In this document: positions 17,472 to 26,601 of the stretch, one piece after another
Layout of the letters: every line of letters starts with the position of its first letter
Numbering within the stretch: position 1 is the stretch's first letter
Origin: JABCPE02 sp963520725
Lineage (GTDB): Bacteria > Bacteroidota > Bacteroidia > Flavobacteriales > Weeksellaceae
DNA: 53,090 bases
NCBI GenBank assembly: GCA_963520725.1
Contig: CAUQSG010000005.1
Span: 1 to 53,090, forward strand
Reading direction: 5' to 3'
Made by a program: the position numbers and the translations under genes
Notes under the pieces: model-generated
The model's database searches: none
Seen by the model: only the letters and a program-made list of their open reading frames with translations
What the model was told of the DNA's origin: nothing

Positions 17472-18530
17472 TTATTTGATGATTTCTACTGGAGTTTGGT
17501 CAGAAAGGTTCACTTGTCCAGAGGTTACTACTTGGTCGCCTTTGGATAGTCCAGAAAGCACTTCTATATAATCTCCGAAGTTTCTTCCTGAGGTGATGGT
17601 TTTCAGCTCTGCTTTTCCGTTTTTAATGACATAGACTTGGTTAGAGCTTACACTTCCCACAAAGGCTGTTCTCGGCACGGTTAAAACTTGGCTGTTTCCT
17701 TTCTCTCCAAAATATGCCGTTCCGTACATTCCCGCTTTTAGGGTGTTATTGGTATTGTTTTTAATTTCCACTTCTACTGGGAAATTTAGGCTGGCATCAG
17801 CTTTTGGCGCGACGAAGGTAACCACGCCAGAATATTTTTCATCAGGATAAACTGAAGAAGAAACCTCCACAGCCTGTCCTACTTTCACAGAACCGATGTG
17901 TTTTTCATCTACTTTTACTTCTAATTTAAGCGTGCCGATGTTTACAATTTCAAATAAAGCCTGCCCTGGCGCCACGAAAGAACCTGGCTCTATATTTTTC
18001 TTGTTAATAATTCCTGAAAACGAAGCTCTTACATTGACATCAGAAGCGCTAAGCTGTGCGCTTTGAAGGCTGTTTTTAGCAGTTTGCGCTTGGAGACGAA
18101 CTTGGTCTAGCTGCTGCTTGGTCACCCCTCCTGAAGCGTAAGCGCTTTCGAAACGCTTTACTTCGGCTAGGGCGTTGTTATAGACCGCCTGCGCATTTTG
18201 TACATTTACATTCTGCTGTTCGCCTTTGATGATGGCAAGAACCTGTCCAGCGCCTACACGGCTTCCCTCATTTACTAAAACACGAACCACACGCCCTTGA
18301 GTCTCAGCAGAAAGAGCGACTTCCTGCTTTGCTTGGAAAGTTCCGTTGGCTTCGTATTGAGTATTCACGCTTCTGAAATCTACGATGTCCGCTCTTACGG
18401 CTACATTGGCGTTTTTCTCTGCTACGATGGCTGTTGCCTGCTCACTTTTTTCTTTATTTTTATTTAAAACGAAGACAATTCCAGCGATTGAAGCTCCGAT
18501 TAAAGCAATTGTTATGATTGTTTTTTTCAT
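17472..18530 (-). CDS. RND efflux periplasmic adaptor (membrane fusion protein)
   Basis: This 352-residue protein has one N-terminal membrane/signal segment (IITIALIGASIAGIVFVLN). A biotinyl-lipoyl-like half motif (ALSAETQGRVVRVLVNEGSR), a coiled-coil hairpin (about 100-160), the second lipoyl half (VRASFSGIINKKNIEPGSFV) and beta-barrel and membrane-proximal domains follow. It links the inner-membrane pump to the TolC channel. Spacing to the pump gene is 11 bases and to TolC 12 bases, so the three are translated from one transcript. Confidence 0.95.
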   Translation of the reverse strand: MKKTIITIALIGASIAGIVFVLNKNKEKSEQATAIVAEKNANVAVRADIVDFRSVNTQYEANGTFQAKQEVALSAETQGRVVRVLVNEGSRVGAGQVLAIIKGEQQNVNVQNAQAVYNNALAEVKRFESAYASGGVTKQQLDQVRLQAQTAKNSLQSAQLSASDVNVRASFSGIINKKNIEPGSFVAPGQALFEIVNIGTLKLEVKVDEKHIGSVKVGQAVEVSSSVYPDEKYSGVVTFVAPKADASLNFPVEVEIKNNTNNTLKAGMYGTAYFGEKGNSQVLTVPRTAFVGSVSSNQVYVIKNGKAELKTITSGRNFGDYIEVLSGLSKGDQVVTSGQVNLSDQTPVEIIK

Positions 18531-18542
18531 TTTTATTTAAAT

Positions 18543-19844
18543 TTATTTTGTTAATGTATTTAGTTCTCCTCTTGATTTTATCAGTTTTATTTCAGCTATT
18601 TTGTATTCCAGCAGAGCGTTGGTATAGTTGTTTTGCGCATCTGCGTAGGCTTTTTCTGCATCCAATAAATCGGTAAGCGTAGAAAGCCCGTATTTATAGT
18701 TGTTTTGTGTGTTTTCTAGAACACTTTTCGCTAAATCTACATTTTCTTTTTGAGTATTGATAGTGATTAAACTATTGTTAATCTGAGTTTTAGCATTTTC
18801 TATATCTAGGCTGATTGCCAGTTCTGCTTCCCTTTTTTCCACTTCAGCTTTTCTGATGTTCACATCGGCTTGGCGAAGTTTGGCTCTTGTAGAAAACCCA
18901 TTGAAAACAGGAATGTTTAGGCTTAGCCCAATGCTCGCTGCACTGTAGTAGAATGTGCGTTCATCTTTACTAAACCAAGGGAATTTTTGCCCTACACCAG
19001 TGTAGCCAAAATTTCCTGAAAGCGCCAAAGTAGGATAGTATTCCGCTTTTTTGGCTTTTCTGTCCAGCTCCAAGAGTTCCAGTTGTTTATTGATAACTTT
19101 GATTTCTGTTCTGTTCTCCACGCTTGCTTCATTTCCTAGAAGTGCTGGTGTAGCATCAAAGGTATCCTCTGGCATCACAATGGATTTATTGATGTCCATT
19201 CCTATCATGAATTTCAGGGAATGTTCTTGCAGTTGTAGCACTTCTAAAATCTGCTGTTTAGAGGCTTTTAGATTGTTCACTGCTACATTGGTTCTATCTA
19301 AATCTATCTTTTTAGCTAGACCACTTTTGAACAGCCCATCTATGATGTCTCTGGTTTTAGTGGTGCTGTTTAGGTTCGTCTCCACAGTTTTCAGTTTCTG
19401 CTGTGTTTGATAGACTTGGTAGTAAGCTGTAGCCACTTTTTCTATCAGGTTTTCATTGGTAAGCTGCTGATTGATAGCATAAAACTCTCTGGTTGTTTTT
19501 GCGGCTTTCAGACCGATGAAAACACTTTGGTTGAATAGCTGCTGAGTAACGGAAATTCCTGCTGAAGTCTGCCATGGGTTACCTATTTTTACTTGATTTC
19601 CCATAAAGCTCAACTGTTGTAGAATAGGGTTGTATGTGAGACTTCCTGTGACATTTACCTGCGGAAGCGTAGCTGCACGCACCTGCTCTATCTGGTACTC
19701 TGCGTTTTCGTATTCTAATTTGGCTTTTACAGCCTCTGCTTTATGCTCTAAGGCATAATTAACCGCTTTGCTGAGAGTCAGTTCTTCCTGTGCTTTTGGA
19801 AAGAAGCTCAGTAGAGCCAAAGCTATTGATAAACTATATTTCAT
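18543..19844 (-). CDS. TolC-family outer-membrane channel protein
   Basis: This 433-residue protein has a signal peptide (MKYSLSIALALLSFFPKAQ) and two homologous OEP repeats. Each combines beta-strand segments with long helices rich in Ala, Gln and Lys, for example AVNYALEHKAEAVKAKLEYE and YKYGLSTLTDLLDAEKAYAD. It forms the outer-membrane exit duct of the RND pump. Its start codon overlaps the end of the TetR gene by 11 bases, indicating translational coupling and one operon. Confidence 0.94.
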   Translation of the reverse strand: MKYSLSIALALLSFFPKAQEELTLSKAVNYALEHKAEAVKAKLEYENAEYQIEQVRAATLPQVNVTGSLTYNPILQQLSFMGNQVKIGNPWQTSAGISVTQQLFNQSVFIGLKAAKTTREFYAINQQLTNENLIEKVATAYYQVYQTQQKLKTVETNLNSTTKTRDIIDGLFKSGLAKKIDLDRTNVAVNNLKASKQQILEVLQLQEHSLKFMIGMDINKSIVMPEDTFDATPALLGNEASVENRTEIKVINKQLELLELDRKAKKAEYYPTLALSGNFGYTGVGQKFPWFSKDERTFYYSAASIGLSLNIPVFNGFSTRAKLRQADVNIRKAEVEKREAELAISLDIENAKTQINNSLITINTQKENVDLAKSVLENTQNNYKYGLSTLTDLLDAEKAYADAQNNYTNALLEYKIAEIKLIKSRGELNTLTK

Positions 19845-20457
19845 TTTCTTTTTTTATTAAATTTTCTACTATTTCTAAACCTTTTGGAGTTACGATTGAC
19901 CTTAGATAAAATTCTAAAAATTTGTTATCATGTTCTTTTATTGATATACTTTTTCCTATTTCTTCTGGGAATGCTTCATACAAATCAATGGCATCACTTC
20001 CTGCGATAAACTGGACGGCCAGAAAAGTTTTATCCAAATTTTCTCGGTAGAGACCCTGTTTTATTCCCTCACTTATGTTATTTTCGATGTGAATTTTCTT
20101 CTCTTTGCAGCGCATTTTTTCAAATTCATAAAAGGGCTCTGGGTAATATTTTTTAAGCTGAAAAAAACAAGGAGAAGTTTCAAAATCCTTCCCTAAAATA
20201 CCATCTATTGATTCTTTGATTTTGAAATGCTCATGGATAGCAGTTTCGCATTTTCCTGATATTTCTGCAACTTTGCTGAAAGCCAGATTATACACATAAT
20301 CCAGAGTAGCCTTTACTAAATCTTCTTTTGATGGAAAATACTGATAAATGGTCTTTTTTGAAATATGAAGAGATTGTGCAATATCATCCATCCCGACGGT
20401 CTTAAAGCCATTCCTCAGAAATAATTCCTTTGATTTTTCTAATATAGTGTCTTTCAT
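19834..20457 (-). CDS. TetR/AcrR-family repressor of the efflux operon
   Basis: This 207-residue regulator has an N-terminal helix-turn-helix (ELFLRNGFKTVGMDDIAQSL, then HISKKTIYQYFPSKEDLVKA) and a ligand-binding C-terminal domain. It is the first gene of the efflux operon and overlaps TolC by 11 bases. The ATG at 20457 (MKDTILEKS) is preferred: a longer frame to 20511 would run through the promoter. A perfect 12-bp inverted repeat at 20490-20529 surrounds the -33 region, so autorepression of the whole operon is the simplest model. The inducer is unknown. Confidence 0.93.
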   Translation of the reverse strand: MKDTILEKSKELFLRNGFKTVGMDDIAQSLHISKKTIYQYFPSKEDLVKATLDYVYNLAFSKVAEISGKCETAIHEHFKIKESIDGILGKDFETSPCFFQLKKYYPEPFYEFEKMRCKEKKIHIENNISEGIKQGLYRENLDKTFLAVQFIAGSDAIDLYEAFPEEIGKSISIKEHDNKFLEFYLRSIVTPKGLEIVENLIKKENEI

Positions 20458-20478
20458 ATTTTGTCTGATTTTGTTTTG

Positions 20479-20512
20479 CAAATATATAAAAACTAGGAAA
20501 CAAAAAAGCAAA
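20479..20512 (-). promoter_or_regulatory. Promoter of the TetR-RND operon
   Basis: On the minus strand a TATATTTG box (20479-20486) lies 21 bases before the TetR ATG. A TTTG at 20509-20512 sits 22 bases upstream of it as a possible -33 element. Confidence 0.6.
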
Positions 20513-20529
20513 AAAAAGTTTCCTAGTTT
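20490..20529. promoter_or_regulatory. Inverted-repeat operator for the TetR regulator
   Basis: Arms AAACTAGGAAAC (20490-20501) and GTTTCCTAGTTT (20518-20529) are perfect 12-bp inverted copies separated by 16 bases. They sit between and upstream of the -7 and -33 boxes of the TetR operon, where binding would block polymerase. Each arm could also be a separate half-site for a dimer. Confidence 0.65.
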
Positions 20530-20606
20530 ATTAGTTTCTTGTAAAGTATTGATTTTCAGTAATAAAAATTTAGACTTTTTAAGAAAAATTATCAGAGATA
20601 GAAAAA

Positions 20607-21884
20607 CTATTTATAATAAGTTTCCAAAAAGATGAAAAAATCATTCATTCTGTAGATATTATTTGCTGCCAAATAAACACACAGAACAAGAACCATGAAA
20701 ACCAAGAAATTCAGGATTTTAGGCTGTTTTTGGTAAGAGTGGAACAGCCAGCCAAGGAACAGCGGATAGACAAAAACGAAATGTCCTCCATAGATATAGG
20801 AAACATTGAGCCCGAATTTTAGGACGCAGTGTATAATAATGTCTACTAAAAAAGAAAATGTAAGTATCTGGAGATAAGTATTTTTAAAGTTTTTAATAAT
20901 GCTCCAAATCACCAATATGAGCAAAATCCCAATAAAGAAATAAGGCCAATCAGATTTATAAACATCCATAAAAAGGGCTTTGTATTCGAAGCCTTTTTTG
21001 TTGTTATAGTTTTTAATAATGAACCTAGGGAATAGTATGTTACCACCTAAAAACCAAGAGGTTACCATATCCCAAAAAGGTACGGATTTGGCGCTGGAAA
21101 ACTTTTCGTACTGCTCATCGGTTTTAGTTAAAATTTGTCTCAAATTAAAATCCATCCGCATCAGGAACAATAGAACAAAAACTCCAGTAGAAAGGGCTAC
21201 TTTCAAAGTAGTTTGCCAGAATTTTTTCCAAGATAGAAAAAGTCTTTTTTCAAATAAAATAGGAATGTAAGTTTTGACAATATTCGTGATGGTAAGCCCT
21301 CCAATCGCCACGCCAGAGAGCATCAGCGGGAAAAAGGGAATGTTCTGTTTCTGCTGGATTTTTTTTGCAGCGTAATAATTAAAAAAGGTGAGAAGAAAAA
21401 GCGAATAAGTATAAGTTTCGGGCGTGAAAGACAAAAGAATATTCGTGGAGAAAAAAGCAAAGAAAACGGTCAAAAGCCACGCTGATTTTTTAGAAATCAA
21501 AGTGATATTGGTCAAATATTTATAAATCTGAACCAAAGTAAGACTAATGGTAATGGTGCTGAGACACGCCCAAACCAGCCTGAAAATCTCGTTTTTCTCG
21601 CCGCCAGAAACGAAAAGTGCAAAATTTCGTAAAAAATTAAAAAAATAGATAGACAGTGGATGCCGTTCAAAACCTCCGCCAGTCATGATAATTGCTCGGT
21701 TATCAAAGCTAAAATAAGCATCCCATGGAATACGGTCATCGAAAATGATGCGGTATTTCAGTGCGATGATACTTCCTAAACTCCCATAAACAAGCACAAA
21801 TAAGCCGAATAAAAGATATTCAGCTTTGTTATTTGGGAAGAGAAGGGATAGGGCGCTGTGGATTTTTGATTTTAGTTTTGTCAT
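20607..21884 (-). CDS. Polytopic membrane protein, glycosyltransferase-C-like (possibly DUF6080)
   Basis: This 425-residue integral membrane protein has about ten hydrophobic segments spread over its whole length. After the first segment comes an acidic loop with FDDRIPWDAYFSFDNRAIIM and a GGGFERHPLSIYFF stretch. Such Asp-containing first loops occur in GT-C type transferases that use lipid-linked sugars (ArnT/PMT-like). I recall similar flavobacterial proteins labelled DUF6080, but cannot confirm it here. No sugar-specific motif is recognisable, so the function is open. It stands alone between the efflux operon and tadA. Confidence 0.8.
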   Translation of the reverse strand: MTKLKSKIHSALSLLFPNNKAEYLLFGLFVLVYGSLGSIIALKYRIIFDDRIPWDAYFSFDNRAIIMTGGGFERHPLSIYFFNFLRNFALFVSGGEKNEIFRLVWACLSTITISLTLVQIYKYLTNITLISKKSAWLLTVFFAFFSTNILLSFTPETYTYSLFLLTFFNYYAAKKIQQKQNIPFFPLMLSGVAIGGLTITNIVKTYIPILFEKRLFLSWKKFWQTTLKVALSTGVFVLLFLMRMDFNLRQILTKTDEQYEKFSSAKSVPFWDMVTSWFLGGNILFPRFIIKNYNNKKGFEYKALFMDVYKSDWPYFFIGILLILVIWSIIKNFKNTYLQILTFSFLVDIIIHCVLKFGLNVSYIYGGHFVFVYPLFLGWLFHSYQKQPKILNFLVFMVLVLCVYLAANNIYRMNDFFIFLETYYK

Positions 21885-21948
21885 CGCTGCAAAATTAGAA
21901 AAATATAACAGAAAAGAACATTTCCCATGAAAGCAGATTTTTATTTTC

Positions 21949-21956
21949 TATTTTTG
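21949..21956 (+). promoter_or_regulatory. Probable -7 box of tadA
   Basis: TATTTTTG matches TAnnTTTG 17 bases before the tadA ATG. No convincing -33 TTG is visible. Confidence 0.4.
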
Positions 21957-21973
21957 CTGAAACATTTAGAAAT

Positions 21974-22405
21974 ATGTTTTCCGACGAATATTTTATGAAA
22001 ACTGCTCTCCAAGAGGCTCGCTATGCCCTTGAAGAAGAGGAAGTTCCGATAGGTTGTGTGATAGTTTGTAATAATAAAATCATTGCCAGAGGACATAATC
22101 TCACCGAACGGCTGAACGACATCACAGCCCACGCTGAAATGCAGAGTATAACCTCAGCAGCCAATTTTCTTGGCGGTAAATACCTGAAAGACTGCACGAT
22201 GTATGTGACTCTGGAGCCGTGTGTGATGTGTGCTGGAGCTTTGTTTTGGTCGCAGATTTCCCGCTTGGTCATCGGAGCAAGAGATGAAAAGCGCGGTTTT
22301 CTAAACAAAGAAATAGAACTCCACCCTAAAACAGAAATCATCACAGGTGTTTTGGAGGAAGAATGTTCACTTTTGGTCAGTGAGTTTTTTAAGGGAAAAC
22401 GATGA
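21974..22405 (+). CDS. tadA: tRNA-specific adenosine deaminase
   Basis: This 143-residue zinc deaminase has the catalytic pair HAEM (zinc His and proton-shuttle Glu) and PCVMCAGAL (two zinc Cys). An N-terminal segment, FMKTALQEARYALEEEEVPI, is typical of TadA. It converts adenosine 34 to inosine in the anticodon of tRNA-Arg(ACG). The length is slightly short of E. coli TadA but normal for the family. A guanine- or cytosine-deaminase role is less likely because the TadA-like spacing is kept. Confidence 0.9.
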   Translation: MFSDEYFMKTALQEARYALEEEEVPIGCVIVCNNKIIARGHNLTERLNDITAHAEMQSITSAANFLGGKYLKDCTMYVTLEPCVMCAGALFWSQISRLVIGARDEKRGFLNKEIELHPKTEIITGVLEEECSLLVSEFFKGKR

Positions 22406-22440
22406 TTTAAGAATGTTTAAATTTAATAAAGTAAGTTATT

Positions 22441-22471
22441 TTGGTTTTGTGTTAAAATTTTGTTAAATTTG
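22441..22471 (+). promoter_or_regulatory. Promoter of the lipocalin-like lipoprotein gene
   Basis: TTG at 22441-22443 and TAAATTTG at 22464-22471 are 20 bases apart. The predicted transcript would start near 22478, right at an 8-bp hairpin (TTTACACA / TGTGTAAA, 22481-22501) that could protect the 5' end. Confidence 0.65.
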
Positions 22472-22579
22472 CAAAGAAATTTTACACACTCGTTGTGTAA
22501 ATTAAGTTTAACTAAAAAATAGTTGTTTAACCAGTTCCTAAGTTTAATATGATTATTAGGGACATAAAATTTAGAAATT

Positions 22580-23005
22580 ATGAAATTAAAAAAACTATCT
22601 AGAAGAATGTTTACTATTGCAGCTCTTGCAATTGTGGGGATGGTAGGAACATCACTTACATCATGCAGTAGAAGTAGTGATAATAATGATCCGATCATAA
22701 CGGCAGTTCCTATAGAGCAGGCTATCATAGGAACATGGAAATTGGTGAAAAGAGAAGGAAAAGTAGGAGGACAATTTGTAGAAAGTTCAGTAACAGAATC
22801 ATACGAAGTTTATGAAGCAAATGGAGTTTATAAGCGTTATAATGATAGAGCTTTAACAAATCTTGTTGGTGGAGGAACTTATAAAATAGAGAATGATATT
22901 CTTGTACTTGCTTCAAGTTCAAGATATAAGCTTGAAATTAATGGTAATACCATGGTTTATACAAGTAGTGATGGTTCAAAAAGAAATACTTACACAAAAC
23001 AATAA
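22580..23005 (+). CDS. Lipocalin-like lipoprotein
   Basis: This 141-residue protein has a lipoprotein signal peptide with lipobox LTSC (Cys29). A short Ser/Asn/Asp linker follows, then a lipocalin-like barrel opening with IIGTWKLVKREG and continuing as beta-strands with GGGTYKIENDILVLAS. Small flavobacterial lipoproteins of this type are common at the cell surface; their ligands are mostly unknown. It has its own promoter and about a 100-base leader, and ends at a shared bidirectional terminator. Confidence 0.85.
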   Translation: MKLKKLSRRMFTIAALAIVGMVGTSLTSCSRSSDNNDPIITAVPIEQAIIGTWKLVKREGKVGGQFVESSVTESYEVYEANGVYKRYNDRALTNLVGGGTYKIENDILVLASSSRYKLEINGNTMVYTSSDGSKRNTYTKQ

Positions 23006-23016
23006 AAAAATAACTA

Positions 23017-23040
23017 AGCGGGTATCAATAGGTATCCGCT
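23017..23040. terminator. Bidirectional terminator between the lipoprotein gene and pabC
   Basis: A 10-bp stem with two G-U pairs (AGCGGGTATC / GGTATCCGCT) and an AATA loop is flanked by an A-run on the left and TTTTTATTTT on the right. Confidence 0.8.
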
Positions 23041-23042
23041 TT

Positions 23043-23636
23043 TTATTTTAGCTCTTCTATAGAATACACAAAATCTTGGTTGAACTCATTCATGGAATTA
23101 ATGAGTTGAAAATGAGAGAATTCGTTTAGGTTTTGTAGTGTGATTTCTGTTTCTTTTATTATTCCTTGTTTTAGGAGGTTTTGCCGCTGAACACCATTGA
23201 GCAAGAAACTTTTAGGCGTGTACCAAGTTTGGTTTTTTAGGAATAGAAGATTAGAAAAAGAAGTGTCCGTAATCTGTCCATTTTTCACGATGATAATTTC
23301 CTGTGCACGGGCTTTTTTCTTCATTTTTTCAAATTCTGTGCGGTCTGCAAATTTGAAATCGTACGAAAAATCATTATTCTCCACCAGTTCGAAAGTTTCT
23401 ATTTCAGGAAATGCATAAGGGAGCATCTGTGCTCTGAAATTTCTCTCCAAATCATATACAATGCGCAGTTTGTAGAGTCCATCTTCATCATGCTCTAAGT
23501 CCTTGAAAATCTTTTCTAAATCTATACAACACTCCTTCCCGAAATGTGCAAAAGTCTCGCGAACCCTCTGCTGATGAAGGTCTAATAAGAATGCTTTTTG
23601 GTCTTCTACTTTTATACTTTCAATAAATTGGGACAT
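23043..23636 (-). CDS. pabC: Aminotransferase class IV, probable 4-amino-4-deoxychorismate lyase
   Basis: This 197-residue protein has the class IV PLP fold. It begins MSQFIESIKVED and has RETFAHFG near the start, VKNGQITDTSFSNLLFLKNQ in the middle, and LLNGVQRQNLLKQGIIKETE. PabC releases 4-aminobenzoate and pyruvate for folate synthesis. It is shorter than E. coli PabC (269), as in many Bacteroidetes. Its start overlaps the pabB stop by 17 bases, which supports a PabB-PabC pair and translational coupling. Confidence 0.87.
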   Translation of the reverse strand: MSQFIESIKVEDQKAFLLDLHQQRVRETFAHFGKECCIDLEKIFKDLEHDEDGLYKLRIVYDLERNFRAQMLPYAFPEIETFELVENNDFSYDFKFADRTEFEKMKKKARAQEIIIVKNGQITDTSFSNLLFLKNQTWYTPKSFLLNGVQRQNLLKQGIIKETEITLQNLNEFSHFQLINSMNEFNQDFVYSIEELK

Positions 23637-24594
23637 ATATTTTATTTTTCATTTCTTGATATTCATCCTCCAGCTGGCTCATATGGGTGATTCCGCCGCC
23701 GCTTTTGAAGTAGAATTTTTCGTTTTCTTTTTCTATAAAACGAATCATCACACAGCTGTCCAGATTTCTGCCGTCAAACCAGCCACAAACGCCCGTATAA
23801 AAGCCTCTTTGGTAATTTTCCGCTTCTAAAACAATCTCCAAAGTCTTCATTTTTGGAGCACCCAAAATAGACCCTGCGGGAAGCAGTTTTTGGAGAATGT
23901 TGCCTATATTTTGCTGAAATTCAGGTTTTAGCTCTCCTGAGATTTTGGAACTCATGGCGTATAAATCCTTTTGGCGGGTTTTGATGAAATCTATCCTTTG
24001 GAACTCTTCCAGCTGAACATTATCCGCCACCATGCTCAGGTCGTTTCGTAATAAATCCACCACGGTATAATGCTCGGCAAGTTCTTTTTTGTCTTCTTTC
24101 AGGACATTGACAGCGTTCTCCACTGAGGCATCGATGGTGCCTTTCATCGGGTAGGTGAAAATTTTATTTTCTTTGATTTCCACGAAAGTCTCTGGCGAAA
24201 AAAATACAAATTGGTCATCGAAATAGACTTTGTATTTCGCATCAGAAATTTTGTAAATCTCCTTTAAAGAAAGGTTGGTTTTTATCTCCGTCTGGCAGGT
24301 GTAGTTGGCAAGGTAGGAATTTCCGCCTTTCAGATTTTTTTGAACAATTTCAAAGCCTTTTTGGTAATCTTCCTTGCTCTGTGGGAAATTTTCCCAGAAA
24401 ATATTTTTTTCTGAATTTTGAATGGGTTTTTCAAATTTGAAATCAGGAAATTTGATAAAAATATCCGCTTTTTCCAAATCTTTTTCTTTAATAATGATGA
24501 TATTCTGAGTCAAAAAATCAATCATAAAAAAGAAAGGAAGTTTATTTGCAGAGAGGGAGTTCATTTTCTCAAAAGAGCCTTGAAGATTTTTCAT
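23620..24594 (-). CDS. pabB: Aminodeoxychorismate synthase component I
   Basis: This 324-residue chorismate-binding enzyme shows the anthranilate/ADC synthase core: KGNSYLANYTCQTEI, VVDLLRNDLSMVADNVQ, LLPAGSILGAPKMKTLEIV and GFYTGVCGWFDG. It aminates chorismate to 4-amino-4-deoxychorismate with a PabA glutaminase, which is not in this window. The N-terminal half domain is short, giving a compact PabB typical of this group. It is immediately followed by pabC. A minus-strand TATTTTTG box at 24599-24606 lies just before the start, suggesting a very short leader. Confidence 0.92.
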   Translation of the reverse strand: MKNLQGSFEKMNSLSANKLPFFFMIDFLTQNIIIIKEKDLEKADIFIKFPDFKFEKPIQNSEKNIFWENFPQSKEDYQKGFEIVQKNLKGGNSYLANYTCQTEIKTNLSLKEIYKISDAKYKVYFDDQFVFFSPETFVEIKENKIFTYPMKGTIDASVENAVNVLKEDKKELAEHYTVVDLLRNDLSMVADNVQLEEFQRIDFIKTRQKDLYAMSSKISGELKPEFQQNIGNILQKLLPAGSILGAPKMKTLEIVLEAENYQRGFYTGVCGWFDGRNLDSCVMIRFIEKENEKFYFKSGGGITHMSQLEDEYQEMKNKIYVPIY

Positions 24595-24720
24595 AGTGCA
24601 AAAATAAAACTAAAACTTTATTTTTGCATAAATAAAAGCGTTAAAGTGATTTTTTAAACAAAATCCGGTGTTTTAATGCAAAAATATTTTTACAGAAGAA
24701 ATAAACAATAATTTATAAAT

Positions 24721-26577
24721 ATGAAAAAAGTAATTTTACTAATCGGCTTTTGCTTTTCATTCATGCTGTCTGCTCAGAAAGGAGCTTATTATCAGCAATA
24801 TGTGAAGTACAAAATGAACATCGATGTAGATGCGTCTAACTATTCTTACCACGGAAAACAGAGCATAGAATACACGAACAACTCGCCCGATGAGCTCAGA
24901 GTAGTGTATTTTCACTTGTACTGGAATGCCTTTAAGCCTAATTCTATGATGGACCAAAGGGTAACCAACCAAGGGCTGAATGCAGACGGGCGTCTGATGA
25001 CCAAAGTAAATGGGAAACCAGTCTCTCGTTTGGCTTCTATTCCTGCTAATGAAGAGGGAAGCCAGAAAATAAACTGGATAAAACAAAAAGACAAAGACCT
25101 AAAATTCGAAGTTCAGGAAACGATAATGAAAGTTTATCTGAATGAACCACTGAAACCAAATTCCACTACGACTTTCACGATGGACTGGGATGCAGTGATT
25201 CCACACCAAATCCGAAGAGCAGGGCGAAACAACCGAGAAGGCGTGGAAATGTCCATGTCCCAGTGGTATCCTAAAATCGCAGAATACGACTATGACGGCT
25301 GGGCGACTTTTGACTATGTAGGAAGGGAGTTTCATGCGCCGTTTGGAGATTTTGATGTGACAATCAATATTGACAAAGACTATGTCATTGGAGCAGGAGG
25401 AACACTCCAAAACCCTAATGAAGTGAAGGGATATGCCCAAAATCCTACAATCAAAGAAGATAGAAACGGAAAGGCAACATGGAGATGGAGAGCCAAAAAT
25501 ATTTTGGATTTCGCTTGGGCGGCAGATCCAGATTTTTCGGTGGAAGAGATGACCGTAATCGATGGGCCTAAACTATATTTCGTTTATCAAAAATCAGAAA
25601 AAACAAAATATTGGGAAGAAGCAAAACCACTTGCGGTGAAATTTTTCCAAATCATGAACGCTACTTTTGGAAGGTATGCTTATCCAAGTTACAGCTTTAT
25701 CCAAGGGGGAGATGGCGGTATGGAATATGGAATGTGTACGCTGATGCTGGGCGAGGCGAAAGACTTGGAAGGCCTTGTGAGTCTGATGGTGCATGAGGGG
25801 GCGCACTCTTGGTATCAGCAGATGCTCGCGACGAATGAGAGTGTGGCTCCTTGGCTGGATGAAGGTTTTACGACATATGCACAGGATTATGTTCTTTACC
25901 GATTGTTCCCGCCAGTTCAGCCGCAGCCTAATCCTTTCACGGATGCTATCCAGAGCTATGTGGCATTCACGAAAAGAAAAATAGAAGAACCAGCGGTTTG
26001 GCTTGCTGACCACCACGACCACGGTTCGGCTTACAGCGTGGCATCTTATACCAAAGGTCAGTTGTTTTTAGTAGAGCTAGGCTATATCGTAGGGGAAGAG
26101 AATTTGTCTAAAATCATGAGAAAATATTATGATGAATGGTCTATGAAACACCCTACAGGGCGTGATTTTATGCATATAGCACAGAAAGTTTCAGGAATGG
26201 ATCTGAAATGGTTTTATCATTACTGGATAAACACTACTAAAACCATAGACTACGCGATAAAAGATGTAAAATATGGCGATGGATTTACGACCATTACCCT
26301 TGTCAATAAAGGAACAATCCCAATGCCGATAGACTTCTCTGTATTGACAAAAGATAACAAAATAGTGAACTATCACATTCCGCTCAATATGATGAGAGAG
26401 CCGAAAAAATCTGATTTCTTTGGGAATTTTACTACCCTTGGTTATTGGAACTGGACGGCGAATCATTACACCTTTACCATACCTTTTGGTAAGGAAAAAC
26501 TTCAGGCTATGGGAATAGATTTTACCCAAAGATTAGCCGATGTGCATCCAGAGGACAACTTCTTGGAAGTGAAATAA
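24721..26577 (+). CDS. Secreted M1-family zinc metallopeptidase
   Basis: This 618-residue protein has a signal peptide (MKKVILLIGFCFSFMLSAQ) and the gluzincin site HEGAH, 18 residues before the third zinc ligand in WLDEGFTTYAQD. The exopeptidase motif appears as GGDGGMEYGMCTLM in place of GAMEN. The N-terminal beta domain opens with VKYKMNIDVDASNYSYHGKQ, as in M1 enzymes. It probably trims peptides in the periplasm or outside the cell. The altered GxMEN motif hints that it may not be a standard aminopeptidase. It is transcribed alone, divergent from pabB. Confidence 0.93.
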   Translation: MKKVILLIGFCFSFMLSAQKGAYYQQYVKYKMNIDVDASNYSYHGKQSIEYTNNSPDELRVVYFHLYWNAFKPNSMMDQRVTNQGLNADGRLMTKVNGKPVSRLASIPANEEGSQKINWIKQKDKDLKFEVQETIMKVYLNEPLKPNSTTTFTMDWDAVIPHQIRRAGRNNREGVEMSMSQWYPKIAEYDYDGWATFDYVGREFHAPFGDFDVTINIDKDYVIGAGGTLQNPNEVKGYAQNPTIKEDRNGKATWRWRAKNILDFAWAADPDFSVEEMTVIDGPKLYFVYQKSEKTKYWEEAKPLAVKFFQIMNATFGRYAYPSYSFIQGGDGGMEYGMCTLMLGEAKDLEGLVSLMVHEGAHSWYQQMLATNESVAPWLDEGFTTYAQDYVLYRLFPPVQPQPNPFTDAIQSYVAFTKRKIEEPAVWLADHHDHGSAYSVASYTKGQLFLVELGYIVGEENLSKIMRKYYDEWSMKHPTGRDFMHIAQKVSGMDLKWFYHYWINTTKTIDYAIKDVKYGDGFTTITLVNKGTIPMPIDFSVLTKDNKIVNYHIPLNMMREPKKSDFFGNFTTLGYWNWTANHYTFTIPFGKEKLQAMGIDFTQRLADVHPEDNFLEVK

Positions 26578-26601
26578 ATAATCTTTCAAAAATACACGAA
26601 A

